Positions 51,801-60,452 of a stretch of DNA of 64,000 nucleotides are shown one piece after another. Under the pieces are notes generated by a model. It saw nothing but the letters and a program-made list of their open reading frames with translations. It made no database searches and was not told the DNA's origin. This DNA comes from Paguma larvata (taxonomy: Eukaryota > Chordata > Mammalia > Carnivora > Viverridae). The stretch is from contig CM057841.1 of assembly GCA_030068075.1 (NCBI GenBank), forward strand, positions 4,090,565 to 4,154,564, in the 5' to 3' direction. The number at the start of each line of letters is the position of its first letter. The first letter of the stretch is position 1. The position numbers and the translations under genes are program-made.

Positions 51801-54350
51801 TCAGAAGCAGGCTCTGCACTGACAACAGAGAGCCTGATGTGGGGCTCAAACTCACGAGTTGTGAGATCATGACCTGAGCCAAAGATGGATGCTTAACTGA
51901 ATGAGCCACCCAGGTGCCCCCAGATTCTTAAATACTGAGAGCAAACTGGTGATTGCCAGAAGAGAGGTAGATGACAGGATGGGTGAAATTAATGAAGTAT
52001 GTGATGGGGATGACGTGCACTGAGCAATTAATATACAGAGTTGTTGAATCATTTTATTGTACAATTGTATTTTATTGTATTTATAGCTATTATAACCCTA
52101 TATGTTAATCATACTTCAATAAAAAAAATTTTAATGAAAGACTACTAAACATGCAGGAATGTCACTAGTAATTTTAAAAGCAAAAATGTTCAACAAAATA
52201 ATGCCCTTTATAACAAACGTGCAAAATTTTTAAATATATTCCACTTGGCCCGGATTCTGCCAAATGGACAAATTTATACTATGATTGAAAGTATTAATTT
52301 GTTGAGTTTTTTGCAAAGTATGTTAGCAAATAAGAAAGTGAAATGAAAATTCTTAATAGTAAGCCTTCAGCATTTCAAAAATAAATTTTTTTTTGAGGCA
52401 AGGTAGTAATTCAATATAACTTAAAATGGCTGAAAGTATAAAGAATACAAGTGGAGATGTTTAGGGAATATATAGAGTAGTGAAGCCACTGGGCATTATA
52501 TTATGCAGCTCATTAGCACATTAATGAATTTTCAAAAAACGAGAAAATGCTTATTTCATTGATAAAAGTATGACGTACATACCCATTGGTTGATCTTAAA
52601 AATGAGAAGATGGGGGGGCGCCTGGGTGGCTCAGTCGGTTGAGCGTCCGACTTCGGCTCAGGTCATGATCTCGCGGTCTGTGAGTTCGAGCCCCGCGTCG
52701 GGCTCTGTGCTGACAGCTCAGAGCCTGGAGCCTGCTTCACATTCTGTGTCTCCCTCTCTCTCTGCCCCTCCCCCACTCATGCTCTGTCTCTGTCTCAAAA
52801 ATAAACATTAAAAAAAATATTTAAAAAAAAAAATGAGAAGATGGGAAAGAAGATCTATCGTAGATGACCAGAGTTTGTTTATCAGGGACTTGGGCTTGCT
52901 TCCTGCCAGAGGTCATGCTCAGGGGTACCCCAAAGCCCAGGCAAACAACCAGAGTGAGTGAGGGGCCTGGTGGAGGTGCTGGTGAGTTGGACAGTGCCTG
53001 CTGCTCCCACATGGTATTTTCTGTTCCCCGCCACGTGTCTCTTGCCATGTGACCATCTACCATGGAATTCCGGGTAGAAGAATGGAATTCCATGTGAAAT
53101 TTCTAGGTTCTTACATGTTGACCACTAATTAAAAAAACAAACAAACATGTTAAACATAATATCAACTAAAGTCACTGCTTCCAGGGGCCCTATTCAGTTG
53201 TAAGCTGCTGGTATCTTATGCTTCCCGATACTTTCCAAATTTCCAACAGTGGGCATATCAGAAAAATCATGTTAAATACGACATTGTCCAGCACATTCCA
53301 CCAAATGATAAGCACAACGTCACTAGAAAGGATGACTTCGCCTAAGGTCACCTAGCCGGTGGTGACCTGACTTGAAACTGGAATCTGAGATTCTGTTTCC
53401 TAGTTTGGAAAGACCTATTCCATATTCCACATTCTTGCTTCTGTGTTTGTGCAACTGCTGTGTGTTCTAATCCTGTTATTTTTCTCAAGTGACCATGGAG
53501 AGTATGAGGAATGACTTGCATGTGGCTTCATGAAAAGATTACCAGATGAGGCCTGAGTGGGTTGACAAGTTGAGTGTGTATGTGCGTGCGTGTGTGTCTT
53601 TGCAGGCTGATGTGCTGTGGCCTCACCTCTGTGGCCTGCGACTACATCTCCCAAGCCCTTTTGTGCAACAAATCCCTGTCCGTTCTTGATCTGGAGTCAA
53701 ATCTCCTGGAAGATAGTGGAGTGGCATCTCTTTGTGAGGCGCTGAAGCACCCAAACTGCAACATTGAGGAGCTGTGGTAGGTCTGGCTATGATTTGCATG
53801 GATGTCAGAGTTTGGTTTTTGGATCATCACCCTGGAAAGGAAACAGGAAGGGGGGACATCATGGGGTCTGCTGAAAAACAGCAAGGCTAAATGTTCACCC
53901 TGCCTGATACTTGCAGGGGTGTCCAGTGGTGCTGACATGTGTGTGTCTTGACCAAAGAGCTCAGCAGGTCTTGCGTAGGACATGCTGCTCTGGAGTTGGG
54001 TCTCTGGCCTCAGGAAGACCAGAAATGGAATCCCGAGTGCCTTAGACTGGCCGATGAACATGGGAGGGGGCCTCATCTCTCCTCCAGTGTGACATGAGGA
54101 TAATTATGTTCCCCATGTCAAAGAATTGAGGTGACCAGCAGGAATAGTGCATGTAAAGAACTATTACCAATGACTTACCCAAAATAAGCACTCCATAAAT
54201 GATGGCAGGAGGCAGAGCATAGGGATCATTGCTTCTCCTGGGCCCTAGAGACTCTTCTGGTTAGATAATACCCAGATAAGATGATGAACTGATAAATGAA
54301 ACACTCTAATATTAATATCTCTGTTTCCATGGAAGCCAATTGTATGGAGT

Positions 54351-54432
<82 letters not shown>

Positions 54433-57327
54433 GTGGGCTGCAAGTATGTGTGTATATGCCATGGTTTCTCAATTTTAGCACTATTGACATTTGGTCTGGA
54501 TCCTTCTTTGTTGTGGGGAGTGGCTGTCCTGTCCTGTGCTTCGTAGGATGTTTAACACCGTCTCTGGCTTCTACCCACTAGATGCTGTTATATCCTCTCT
54601 CCCAGTATGGCAGACCAAAATTTCTGCAGGCATTACCCAATGTCCCCTGGGGCAGGAGGGAGGGACAAAAATCATTCCTGCTTGAGAACCACAAAAACAC
54701 ATATAGACATATATTAGACAAATACACACATACATACATACATACATATATATGTCTAGGTGTGTCTAGGGTATGTGTTCATATACACACACATGTGTGC
54801 ATATCAGACTTATGAATATATGTATACATATGTTAATAGGTGATGAGTACTGTGGGGAGTTGGAAGTGGGACAGAGACTGGGGACATGATACTATATAAA
54901 ATATTGAGAAAGGCCCTAACCAAAAGGGATGTTAGTGCAGATATTTGAAGGTAGTGAGGGAGTAACCCCACTGATATTGGGCAGGAGCACTCCAACCAGC
55001 AAGAACAGGAGCAGAGGCCCTGGGGGAGCAGAGACAGGCAGCAAAATTGCAGCCCAGTGTATTGGGCAGGAAGGCGGAGGAAACATCTCCATAACCATCT
55101 CAGAAATACTTGGGCACTTCTTCCTTTGTATGCATAAATGAAAATAAGCTAAGCTATGCAAGATGGGACCTCATGATTGTATCTGTTGGTGTGTATTTTC
55201 TCCCCAGGTTGTCGGATTGTTACCTTACTCCCCTTTGTTCCAAGGACCTCTCTGCTGTTCTTGTTTGCAATGAAAAACTAAAGACCCTGAAACTAGGGAG
55301 CAATGACATACAAGACACTGGTGTCAAGGAATTATGTGAAGCCCTGAAGCATCCGAACTGTAAAGTCGAGACTCTTGGGTGAGTGTCCACTGATTATCTT
55401 TATGAGAAGGCTCACCCATTTCAAGAATAAGAAAGGCTAGAGGATTAGTGGTACTTAGGGGAAGCAAGTTTAAAAGCATGTGTGGGGCGCCTGGGTGGCT
55501 CAGTCGGTTGAGTGTCCAACTTCGGCTCAGGTCATGATCTTGCACTCTGTGAGTTCAAGCCCCGCGTCAGGCTCTGTGCTGACAGCTCAGAGCCTGGAGC
55601 CTGTTTCGAATTCTGTGTCTCCCTCTCTCTCTGCCCCTCTCCCACTCATGCTCTGTCTCTCTCTGTTTCAAAAATAAATAAACATTAAAAAAAATAAAAA
55701 AAATAAAAGCATGTGTGTCTGGAATGATCTGATTAGTAAAATGCCATACTGTGAGGCCAGGGCTGACTCAGCTTTTTCCTCTGTTGACATTTGGGACTGA
55801 GTAGTTCTTTACTGTGGTGGGGAACGGGGCTGTCCTGTTGATTGTATGATGTTCAATTGTATCCCTGGCTTCTCTCTATCTGTGAGATGCCAGTAGTACT
55901 CTCCAGGTGTGTCGTATGTCTTCAGATGTTGCCACGTGTCCCCCAGAGGACACGATAGCCTTGGTTGAGAACCAATGGTCTAGCCTGTAGAGTCTCCTGC
56001 TTACAGGCCTGGAATTGGCATCTCACAGTGTTTTGCCTTCTGGCCTGCCAAAGCTGGTGTGTTTCCCTCTGCAGGCTAGAAATATGTCACCTCACCACTG
56101 CCTGTTGTGAGGCCCTGGCCTCTGCTCTCACTAGATGCAAATCACTGAGGAACCTGAACCTGGACTGGATTAGCTTGGACCACGATGGGGCAGTGGTGCT
56201 GTGTGAAGCCATGTGTCATCTGGACTGCACCCTGCAGAGGCTCGGGTGAGTGGACACCGTTTCCCTTGTTGGAGAGTGAACTCAGAGTGAGGGAGGTTAG
56301 TCTCTGGTAGGTTTTTCACAATCTTGGCATGACTGACATATGGGTTGGAGGGTTCTTTGCTGTGGGGGATTCCGAGCACTGCAGGACGTTGAGCAGCGTG
56401 TCCGGCCTCTCCCTGCACATTACATGCCCGTAGCACCTTCCTCTGGGCATGATGATCAAAAATGGAAACATCAAAGTTGCTAGGAGATAAGATTTTAATT
56501 GTTCTCACCACAAAAAAGAACTTATAATAATGTGATATGACGGATGTTGTTAGCTAGCGCTGAGTTGGCAATATGTAGATGTATGGAACGAACACTGTAT
56601 ATTTTAAGCTTATCAAATGTTATATATCCATCGTATCTCAATAAAATAATAATAAATTAATTTAAAAATTAATAATTAATTTAAAAAGAATAATGATGAC
56701 ATCCATTACCTGAAATAAAACACAAATGTCTCCTGATCTTGTCAAATGTCCTCTGAGAGGCAAAATTGCCCCAGGCAAGAACCACCGCCATACTATAAAC
56801 ACCATCTCCTGCTTATATTGCTCATAAAGATGTAACCTCAGCTTGGACGTGGTGGATGGGTCTATGAAGGGCTGAGCAGTTTGGACCCAGAAGCATTTTC
56901 CTAAAAGAGTAGCAGTCAATGTTGTTCTGAACATCATATTTGCATGTGAAGTATATATATCTGACATCTGTAGAATGAATATTTGGGTGCCCTCCGTATG
57001 CCAGGCCCTGGATGACACGGCGAGGAGGAACAGAATGATTCATCTCCCGGCTCCCCACATTCCTATCCTTTGTCCACACATTCAAAATGACTTTTACGAG
57101 TCAATTCCAGGAAAGAATGGATTGGGAGGAAGCATCGGGATGTAGAGAGTCAGTGATGCATAAAGTCAAGAAAATGTGACTTCCATTTTCCCAGGCTGGA
57201 CAAATCTGCATTTGATGAGGAGACTCAGTTGCTGCTGACAGCTGTGGAAGAGAAAAATCCCCACTTAACCATTTCCCACCAACTTTGGGTCAACGAAGAG
57301 TACAGGATCAGGGGTGTGCTCTCCTGA
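36604..57327 (+). CDS. NLRP9: NLRP9 (complete coding region, nine coding exons)
   Basis: NOD-like receptor with PYD, NACHT and LRR domains. NLRP9 is expressed in oocytes and preimplantation embryos, and mouse Nlrp9b is reported to act with DHX9 in intestinal antiviral sensing. Coding exons are 36604-36883, 39398-40958, 42758-42919, 47572-47739, 50220-50390, 53606-53776, 55208-55378, 56075-56245 and 57195-57327. All are GT-AG; after exon 1 (phase 1), every junction falls after the second codon base. The total is 2988 nt, 995 aa (human is 991). The start ATG 36604 opens [15 protein letters not shown] and the end is [10 protein letters not shown]. Both ends, the exon lengths and the synteny fit NLRP9 rather than other NLRPs. 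No frame break was found; the gene looks functional. Confidence 0.96.
37440..37651 (-). mobile_element. SINEC, minus, head-deleted (NLRP9 intron 1)
   Basis: Starts with a T-run of about 20. The head is shortened to GAGCTATGAGCCAGGCACCCC. Between it and exon 1 (about 37325-37430) is a faint minus MIR relic. Confidence 0.85.
37783..38522 (-). mobile_element. SINEC, minus, split by an LTR insertion
   Basis: SINE body at 37783-37939 and its head at 38486-38522 (ending GAGCCACCCAGGTGCCCC). The two parts join at the repeated bases GTCAGAT (37933-37939 and 38486-38492). Confidence 0.85.
37940..38485 (-). mobile_element. Probable solo LTR of an endogenous retrovirus, minus
   Basis: About 546 bp inserted in the SINE. 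Read on the minus strand, it starts TGTTTC, has a TATA-like CATAAAATAG (38043-38034) and an AATAAA (37973-37968) near its end, then a CA-repeat terminus. This layout is typical of U3-R-U5. There is no adjoining internal region. The 3' terminus is not a clean CA, so the boundary is approximate; the flanking duplication is 6-7 bp. Confidence 0.55.
38850..39085 (+). repeat. MIR relic (NLRP9 intron 1)
   Basis: Diverged tRNA-like core (CTTACAAGTTCAAATCCGACAG) and a tail resembling GACACTCAGTAAATGATAGTGG. The rest of 38523-38850 has no recognised content. Confidence 0.4.
39398..40958 (+). CDS. NLRP9: NLRP9 exon 2: FISNA/NACHT domain
   Basis: A 1561-nt exon encoding residues ~94-614. It has Walker A GPEGIGKT (residues ~155-162), Walker B LFIMDG (~227-232), NACHT helical subdomains (FIHVF-like [15 protein letters not shown] winged helix) and the start of the LRR transition. 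The acceptor is CAACTCAG|AAAAACC and the donor CACAAG|GTGAGT. Confidence 0.95.
41080..41206 (+). repeat. MIR relic (NLRP9 intron 2)
   Basis: GAGTTCTGGCACTGCCATTTGCTAGCTGTG matches the MIR core well in pattern, then decays. Confidence 0.6.
41213..41415 (-). mobile_element. SINEC, minus
   Basis: Starts TTTTTTTTAAATGTTTATTT and ends GAGCCACCCAGGAACCCC. The flanking GGTAAGCAGCTTTT repeats (41203-41216 and 41415-41428) are its target-site duplication. Confidence 0.93.
41740..41945 (-). mobile_element. SINEC, minus
   Basis: Starts AAAGTTTATTTATTTACC and ends GAGCCACACAGGCACCCC. The ATAATTCAGTATTT / ATGATTCAGTATTT sequences on either side look like its target-site duplication. Confidence 0.9.
41965..42162 (-). 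mobile_element. SINEC, minus
   Basis: Starts AAAAAAATTAATGCTTATTT and ends GCGCCACCCAGGCACCC. Confidence 0.88.
42168..42268 (-). mobile_element. Older, short SINEC-type copy, minus
   Basis: TTTTTAAAAGTAAACTCTAC ... GAGCCAGCCAGGCGCCCC, the older subtype lacking the GA-rich middle. Confidence 0.8.
42470..42603 (-). repeat. MIR relic, minus
   Basis: CAGGGTTACATAGCTAATAAGTGG with flanking AGGTTGAAAG and AACCACTAGGTCATG-like sequence; reverse MIR pattern. It ends ~150 bp before exon 3. Confidence 0.5.
42758..57327 (+). CDS. NLRP9: NLRP9 exons 3-9: leucine-rich repeats
   Basis: Exons 3 (162 nt) and 4 (168 nt), exons 5-8 (171 nt each) and the last coding piece (133 nt) follow the NLRP one-exon-per-LRR-pair pattern. 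Each of the 57-residue units carries a C-D-I/L...C...L..L.L..N.. block and a GV..[10 protein letters not shown] block. Exon 4 has an aberrant first half ([19 protein letters not shown]), as in human NLRP9. Confidence 0.94.
43216..43422 (-). mobile_element. SINEC, minus (NLRP9 intron 3)
   Basis: Starts TTTTTTTAACGTTGATTTATTT and ends GAGCCACCCAGGCACCC. Confidence 0.9.
43636..43843 (-). mobile_element. SINEC, minus
   Basis: Starts ATTTTTTAAACGTTTATTT and ends AGCCACCCAGGCACCCC. The flanking CAACAGATGCTTTA repeats (43617-43630 and 43846-43859) are its target-site duplication. Confidence 0.93.
44119..44320 (+). mobile_element. SINEC, plus, inside the old LINE-1
   Basis: Starts GGGTGCCTGGGCAGCTTAG. 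The ATGAAATCTT repeat before (to 44118) and after (about 44322-44331) is its target-site duplication. Confidence 0.92.
44506..44650 (-). mobile_element. LINE-1 3'-end fragment, minus, nested
   Basis: TTTTTTTTTTAACTTTTTATTGTCAAATTGG is the reverse of an L1 poly(A) end, followed by CAACACCCAGTGCTTATCCC. It is inserted in the older plus L1. Confidence 0.8.
44660..44868 (-). mobile_element. SINEC, minus, nested
   Basis: T-run start and GAGCCACCCAGGTGCCCC end. The AAGAGACTCTT repeat on both sides (44644-44654, 44869-44879) is its target-site duplication. Confidence 0.92.
45270..45450 (+). repeat. L2-type LINE relic
   Basis: CAGCTGAAATGTAACTCTTCC ... TTCCTCATGGAAAACTTTC and a following AATTATTGACTGATG fit the L2 3' pattern. 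45450-46038 has no recognised content. Confidence 0.4.
46039..46526 (+). mobile_element. Composite retro-insertion: inverted 5S rRNA piece plus LINE-1 3' end
   Basis: A 17-bp direct repeat (TAAAAATACAGATTCTC at 46039-46055 and 46510-46526) flanks one insertion. From left to right it contains a 5S rRNA fragment in minus orientation (to about 46133), then LINE-1 3'UTR/ORF2-end sequence in plus orientation (46135-46480), then an A-rich tail. The whole looks like a single retrotransposition event. Confidence 0.85.
46052..46133 (-). pseudogene. 5S rRNA pseudogene fragment
   Basis: About 82 nt on the minus strand match mammalian 5S rRNA from about nt 8 to 89 with only two differences that I can see. 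They include the A-box region (AAGCTAAGCAGGGT). The 5S ends are missing at both sides, so it is not a functional gene. Confidence 0.93.
46567..46770 (+). mobile_element. SINEC, plus
   Basis: Starts GGGGCACTTGGGTGGCTCAG and has an A-rich tail from 46741. Confidence 0.9.
47040..47126 (-). mobile_element. SINEC head fragment, minus
   Basis: Only the tRNA-like part remains (from CGCGGGGCTCAAACTC to GAGCCACCCAGGCGCCTC). It is preceded by a short TATATATATA run. Confidence 0.85.
48828..48962 (+). repeat. MER5A-like hAT relic, plus (NLRP9 intron 4)
   Basis: GGATGCTACAGGCACGTAGTGG ... AACAACAAAGAATTTTCCAG ... TTGAGAAACCTGCTCT, the right portion of MER5A. Confidence 0.65.
48990..49306 (-). mobile_element. 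SINEC (48990-49198) and older short SINEC (49200-49306), minus
   Basis: The first ends GAGCCACCCAGGTGCCCC. The second, of the older short type, ends GTGCCAACCAGGTGCCCC. Confidence 0.85.
49344..49584 (-). repeat. MER5A-like hAT relic, near full length, minus
   Basis: CAGGGCTTCTCAACCTC at one end and GTTGAGAACCACTGG at the other, forming the terminal inverted repeats. The middle holds CTAGATGCCAGTAGCACCCC and CTCCAGACACTGACAAAT. Confidence 0.8.
49660..50092 (-). mobile_element. Two SINECs, minus, close tandem
   Basis: Copy A spans about 49660-49881 and copy B about 49905-50092. Between and after them are CACATTTGTGCTTTTA / CACGTTTGTGCTTTTA, the target-site duplication of copy B. Copy B lacks part of the middle. 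Confidence 0.9.
50460..50660 (+). repeat. MIR relic (NLRP9 intron 5)
   Basis: Diverged tRNA-like 5' part and CCTCAGTTGCCCCATAAGTAAAATGGAG core. Reads forward. Confidence 0.5.
51062..51125 (+). repeat. (CT)n/(CA)n microsatellite
   Basis: CTCTCTCTCT runs with TTTC interruptions, followed by short CACA runs. Confidence 0.9.
51510..51640 (+). mobile_element. Older SINEC-type copy, plus
   Basis: GGGGTACCTGGGTGGCTC ... GACTCTTGATTTCAGC ... GCATGCTGAGCTTGAAGC, then an A-rich end. The short older subtype. Confidence 0.75.
51640..52130 (+). repeat. Old LINE-1 3'UTR, plus, split by a SINE
   Basis: GGTGATTGCCAGAAGAGAGG ... GAGTTGTTGAATCATTTTATTG ... ATGTTAATCATACTTCAATAAAAAA. Interrupted at 51704-51920. 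Confidence 0.65.
51704..51920 (-). mobile_element. SINEC, minus, inside the L1 remnant
   Basis: Starts AAAAAAATATTTGTTTATC and ends GAGCCACCCAGGTGCCCC. Confidence 0.9.
52131..52612. other. AT-rich intronic stretch (NLRP9 intron 5)
   Basis: No gene. Probably further old LINE material (CCACTTGGCCCGGATTCTGC and AATTTTAAAAGC), which I cannot classify. Confidence 0.35.
52614..52830 (+). mobile_element. SINEC, plus, young-looking and intact
   Basis: Starts GGGGGGCGCCTGGGTGGCTC and keeps clean A- and B-box-like elements. Ends AAAATAAACATTAAAAAAA. The repeated AAAATGAGAAGATGGG before and after (about 52599-52614 and 52831-52846) is a long target-site duplication. Confidence 0.95.
53290..53400 (-). 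repeat. MIR relic, minus
   Basis: AAGGTCACCTAGCCGGTGGTGACCTGACTTG fits the reverse MIR core. Confidence 0.5.
53988..54213 (+). repeat. MIR relic (NLRP9 intron 6)
   Basis: Near full-length MIR pattern: CTCTGGAGTTGGGTCTCTGG, then GACATGAGGATAATTATG and ending AATAAGCACTCCATAAATG. Confidence 0.7.
54353..54431 (+). repeat. Compound (TC)n(AC)n microsatellite
   Basis: About 36 bp of TC repeats followed by about 42 bp of CA repeats. Expected to be polymorphic. Confidence 0.97.
54462..54690 (-). repeat. MER5A-like hAT relic, minus
   Basis: ATGGTTTCTCAATTTTAGCAC at one end and GCTTGAGAACCAC at the other; inner part like CCACTAGATGCTGTTATATCC. Confidence 0.75.
55485..55710 (+). mobile_element. SINEC, plus (NLRP9 intron 7)
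   Basis: Starts GGGGCGCCTGGGTGGCTCAG. The AAAAGCATGTGTG repeats (55472-55484 and 55706-55718) are its target-site duplication. Confidence 0.95.
55752..55981 (-). repeat. MER5A-like hAT relic, minus
   Basis: CAGGGCTGACTCAGC ... GAGATGCCAGTAGTACTC ... GGTTGAGAACCAATGG. It ends ~95 bp before exon 8. Confidence 0.75.
56312..56790 (-). repeat. MER5A-like hAT relic, minus, split by an old LINE-1 3' end
   Basis: Outer parts at 56312-56475 and 56700-56790. Between them is TTTTAATTGTTCTCACCACA ... TATCCATCGTATCTCAATAAA, typical of an L1 3'UTR with A-rich tail. Confidence 0.6.
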
Positions 57328-57815
57328 TGGGGAACACCTCGAGTAATCTTCTCACAAGGCTTCTCCTTGGTCACAGTGGGTGTTCTCATCCTGACACACC
57401 CTGTCCTGTAAACTGTAATTCATGGCAGCGGGGGCTGTGATTTCAGACCTGTCCCTTTACAGTGTCCTAGTGATATGATGGTGAAATGTGACTCAGTGTG
57501 TAAGTGCCATCTGTGCCTAAGTCCCCATCCCCTTCTTTAAAATTCCCATCCTACCTTGCAGTATTTAGGAGGATACATTAAATGGATAAACACTTTGGAA
57601 AGCATGACTTTATTTTTTTAGTGGGTGTCTTGGGATGTAGGTGCTCGGATATGAAGGAACCATAATCCCCTGAAAATTTTGACTTAGACATGATGGTAGA
57701 ATGTCTCTATAGATTTTAGGTTTTATTGCTGTCATTACATCCAGCATCCACCCAAACTTTCTACTTTTAGTTTGTGCAAATTTAGATTTGATTGGTTTTG
57801 TGGTCAAATAATAAA
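57328..57815 (+). terminator. NLRP9: NLRP9 3'UTR and poly(A) signals
   Basis: After TGA (57325-57327), ATTAAA occurs at 57577-57582 and AATAAA at 57810-57815. The first gives a ~270-nt 3'UTR, the second ~500 nt. The full-length L1 begins only ~60 bp after the second. Confidence 0.65.
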
Positions 57816-58297
57816 GGTATATTTCCAAATCTCTACTTACCCTTTATTTTTATTTTTTTAAGAATATTTATGGAAAGGAGGCAACATGGCGGAGGAGTAG
57901 GGGGCTCCAGTATTTCGCTTGCCCTTTAAAGGGGGACGACTGAAACCATTGTCTCTCTCTCAACTCCAAAAATCGGGGGGAAAAGGTGCTAGAGCTGACA
58001 AGAAACTAAGGCGAACACAGACACGGCCCAACTGAACTGTGAGTTTAATCTGGGTCGGATAAAACGAACTCGAACTCGGGAAGTTGAGCTGAGGGGAGGG
58101 TGAGCGTCTTCAGAGATAGCTGGGAAAGTGCCGACCGAACAACATCTGAACGAGAGGGCCAGAGCGGGTGAGACCACTACCATCCAGGCCCTAAATGCAG
58201 GGCTTTTGAAGAGAAGTTCAGTGGCAAACAGCAGCAATCCCCGCGCGCTGCTGGGACCGCACCAACCTCGTCCTGAGCCACTGGGACGCGCGCGGGA

Positions 58298-58620
58298 GGG
58301 ACTGGCAGCAGGGACGCAGGCGGCGCCGCCTGCGGAGCACCTCTAACCCCGGCACAATTATAACGAAATCGGGGGGTGGCAGACGGCCGCACCACCGCGC
58401 CACCCTCGCCCAGCGCCTCCGGGGCGCGCGCGCTGCCGGGACAGGCAGGGGGGACTCAGGCGGCGGCTCCTGCGGAGCACCTCTAACCCCCGCACAGTTA
58501 TAGCCAAATCGGGGGGTAGCAGAGGGCCGCGCCACCGCGCCACCCTCGCCCAGCGCCTCCGGGCACGCACTCTGCCGGGATAGGCAGCAGGCACCCAGGC
58601 AGCCCCAGGCGCGGCTCCAG
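58298..58620 (+). repeat. ~140-bp tandem monomers in the LINE-1 5'UTR
   Basis: Two nearly complete copies and a partial third, with a period of about 140 bp; TGCGGAGCACCTCTAACCCC starts at 58331 and 58471. CpG-rich, similar in concept to mouse L1 promoter monomers. Confidence 0.9.
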
Positions 58621-58939
58621 TAAACCACACTAGGCTGGCGTGGGCGGTGGAGAGAAAACAGAAATAAAGGAGCGAATAAAGCCTCCAGGACTGGGGGCGG
58701 GGGTCTGGAGAGACGCCATTGTTGTCTCACAAGCCAGGAAGTCACCCCAGAAGCCATCCCTGCAGCAGTGGAGGCCGGACCCGCCTACACTAAACCACGC
58801 CCCTCCCAAACTATCAGCAGGAGCGACTGATCCAAGTGGAGATTGCTGCCTGGAGTAACGCCAGTCATTTCTTCTTTTTAAATTTATCCCTCCCTTTCTC
58901 ATTCCTACCGATCCCTGAGCTGGTCATCCAGGGTACTGA

Positions 58940-59070
58940 CTGGCTTAATCATTTTTTTCGTTCTTTTTGTTTTTTGTTTTTTTGTTTTTTGTTCGTTTGT
59001 TTGTTTTGTTTGGGTTTTTTTTGTTTTGTTTTTTGTTTTTTGTTTTTTGTTTTTGTTTTGTTTTTTAACC
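58940..59070 (+). repeat. T/G-rich low-complexity tract in the LINE-1 5'UTR
   Basis: Runs of TTTTGTTTTTTG. Upstream of ORF1, between the monomer block and a pyrimidine-rich leader. Confidence 0.9.
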
Positions 59071-59511
59071 CACTCTTTGAGGACATGTCCTACAACCTCT
59101 TCTTTACTTCCCTAGCCCTTTTTCTGGAATAACCAGGCCGTATAAGTTCATCTAGACGACATCGATCTTTATTCCTTTTCCCTCGCACCTGTCCTTATTC
59201 TGATTTCTATCAGTCTGGATTAAACCCTTTAGTCGCTCTACCTGGGCAAAGTCCATTTCCTTCTTCTCCCTGCACCAGTCATTATTCTGTCTATATATGC
59301 TCTGCCACCAGCACACTACATACCCTGTCCTTAACGTGTAGCTGTTACTTCAGGACATTGCCCTCAGAGAGTCACTTGTTATTTTTTTCTGTTGTGAACT
59401 GCTTGTCTGGACCATTTGTCGGTACGTTTGAGTATTTCTGTGTTCTGTGTGTCTGTCAGTTTTCCTTTCCAGGGCAACTTCAAGAAACAACCCATAACAC
59501 ATCCAGCCAAA

Positions 59512-60405
59512 ATGACGAGACGGAAGAATTCTCCTCAAAAGAGTCTACAAGAAGCAGTGACAGCTCAAGAATTAATGAAAAGAGATATAAGCAACATAAC
59601 AGAACTTGAATATAGAATGTTAATCATAAAACTAATTGCTGGCCTTGAAAAAAGCTTAGATGAATGCAAGGGGTCCTACGAGGCAAAGTTCAAAGACCTT
59701 AAAAACGGTCAGGAAGAATTAAAGAAGACATTGGAAGAAATACAGGGGAAACTGGAAGCAACCACAGCACGGATTGAAGAGGTAGAGGAAAGAGTTAGTG
59801 CATTAGAAGACAAAATCATTGAAAAAGAGGAAGCAGATAAAAAGAGAGAGAAGCTGATCCAGGAACAGGAAAGGAGAATTCGAGAGCTGAGCGATGCAGT
59901 CAAAAGAAACAATATCCGTATCATAGGAGTTCCAGAGGAAGAAGAGAGAGAGAAAGGAGTCGAAGGGGTTCTGGAACAAATCATTGCTGAGAACTTCCTC
60001 AACATGAGAAAGGAAACGGGCATGGAAATCCAAGAGGCACAGAGAACTCCCCTCAGACGTAACTTGAATAGACCTTCTGCACGGCACATCATAGTGAAGC
60101 TGGCAAAATACAAAGATAGGGAGAGAATCCTGAAAGCAGCTAGGGACAAAAGAACCCTAACATACAAAGGGAGACCTATAAGGGTAGTAGCAGACTTATC
60201 TACGGAAACTTGGCAAGCCAGAAAGGAATGGCAGGACATCTTCAATGTGATGAGCAAGAAGGACATGCAACCAAGAATTCTGTATCCGGCTAGCCTGTCA
60301 TTCAGAATAGAAGGAGAGATCAAGGTTTTTCCCAACAAACAAAAACTGAAAGAATTTATCACAAATAAGCCAGCACTGCAAGAGATCCTGAGGGGCATTC
60401 TATGA
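59512..60405 (+). CDS. LINE-1 ORF1p (intact)
   Basis: 297 residues starting [11 protein letters not shown]; the start is chosen because upstream codons in frame are not L1-like and the context AAAATGA is usual for L1. Order: basic N-terminus, long coiled coil (about residues 40-130, heptads of [14 protein letters not shown]), RRM ([12 protein letters not shown] at ~133) and basic C-terminal domain ([30 protein letters not shown]). ORF1p is a trimeric RNA-binding chaperone that coats L1 RNA. No stop or frameshift. Confidence 0.95.
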   Translation: MTRRKNSPQKSLQEAVTAQELMKRDISNITELEYRMLIIKLIAGLEKSLDECKGSYEAKFKDLKNGQEELKKTLEEIQGKLEATTARIEEVEERVSALEDKIIEKEEADKKREKLIQEQERRIRELSDAVKRNNIRIIGVPEEEEREKGVEGVLEQIIAENFLNMRKETGMEIQEAQRTPLRRNLNRPSARHIIVKLAKYKDRERILKAARDKRTLTYKGRPIRVVADLSTETWQARKEWQDIFNVMSKKDMQPRILYPASLSFRIEGEIKVFPNKQKLKEFITNKPALQEILRGIL

Positions 60406-60452
60406 AAACAAGGAGGCAAAGAATACAAACTACCAGACACAGCCTTACAAAC

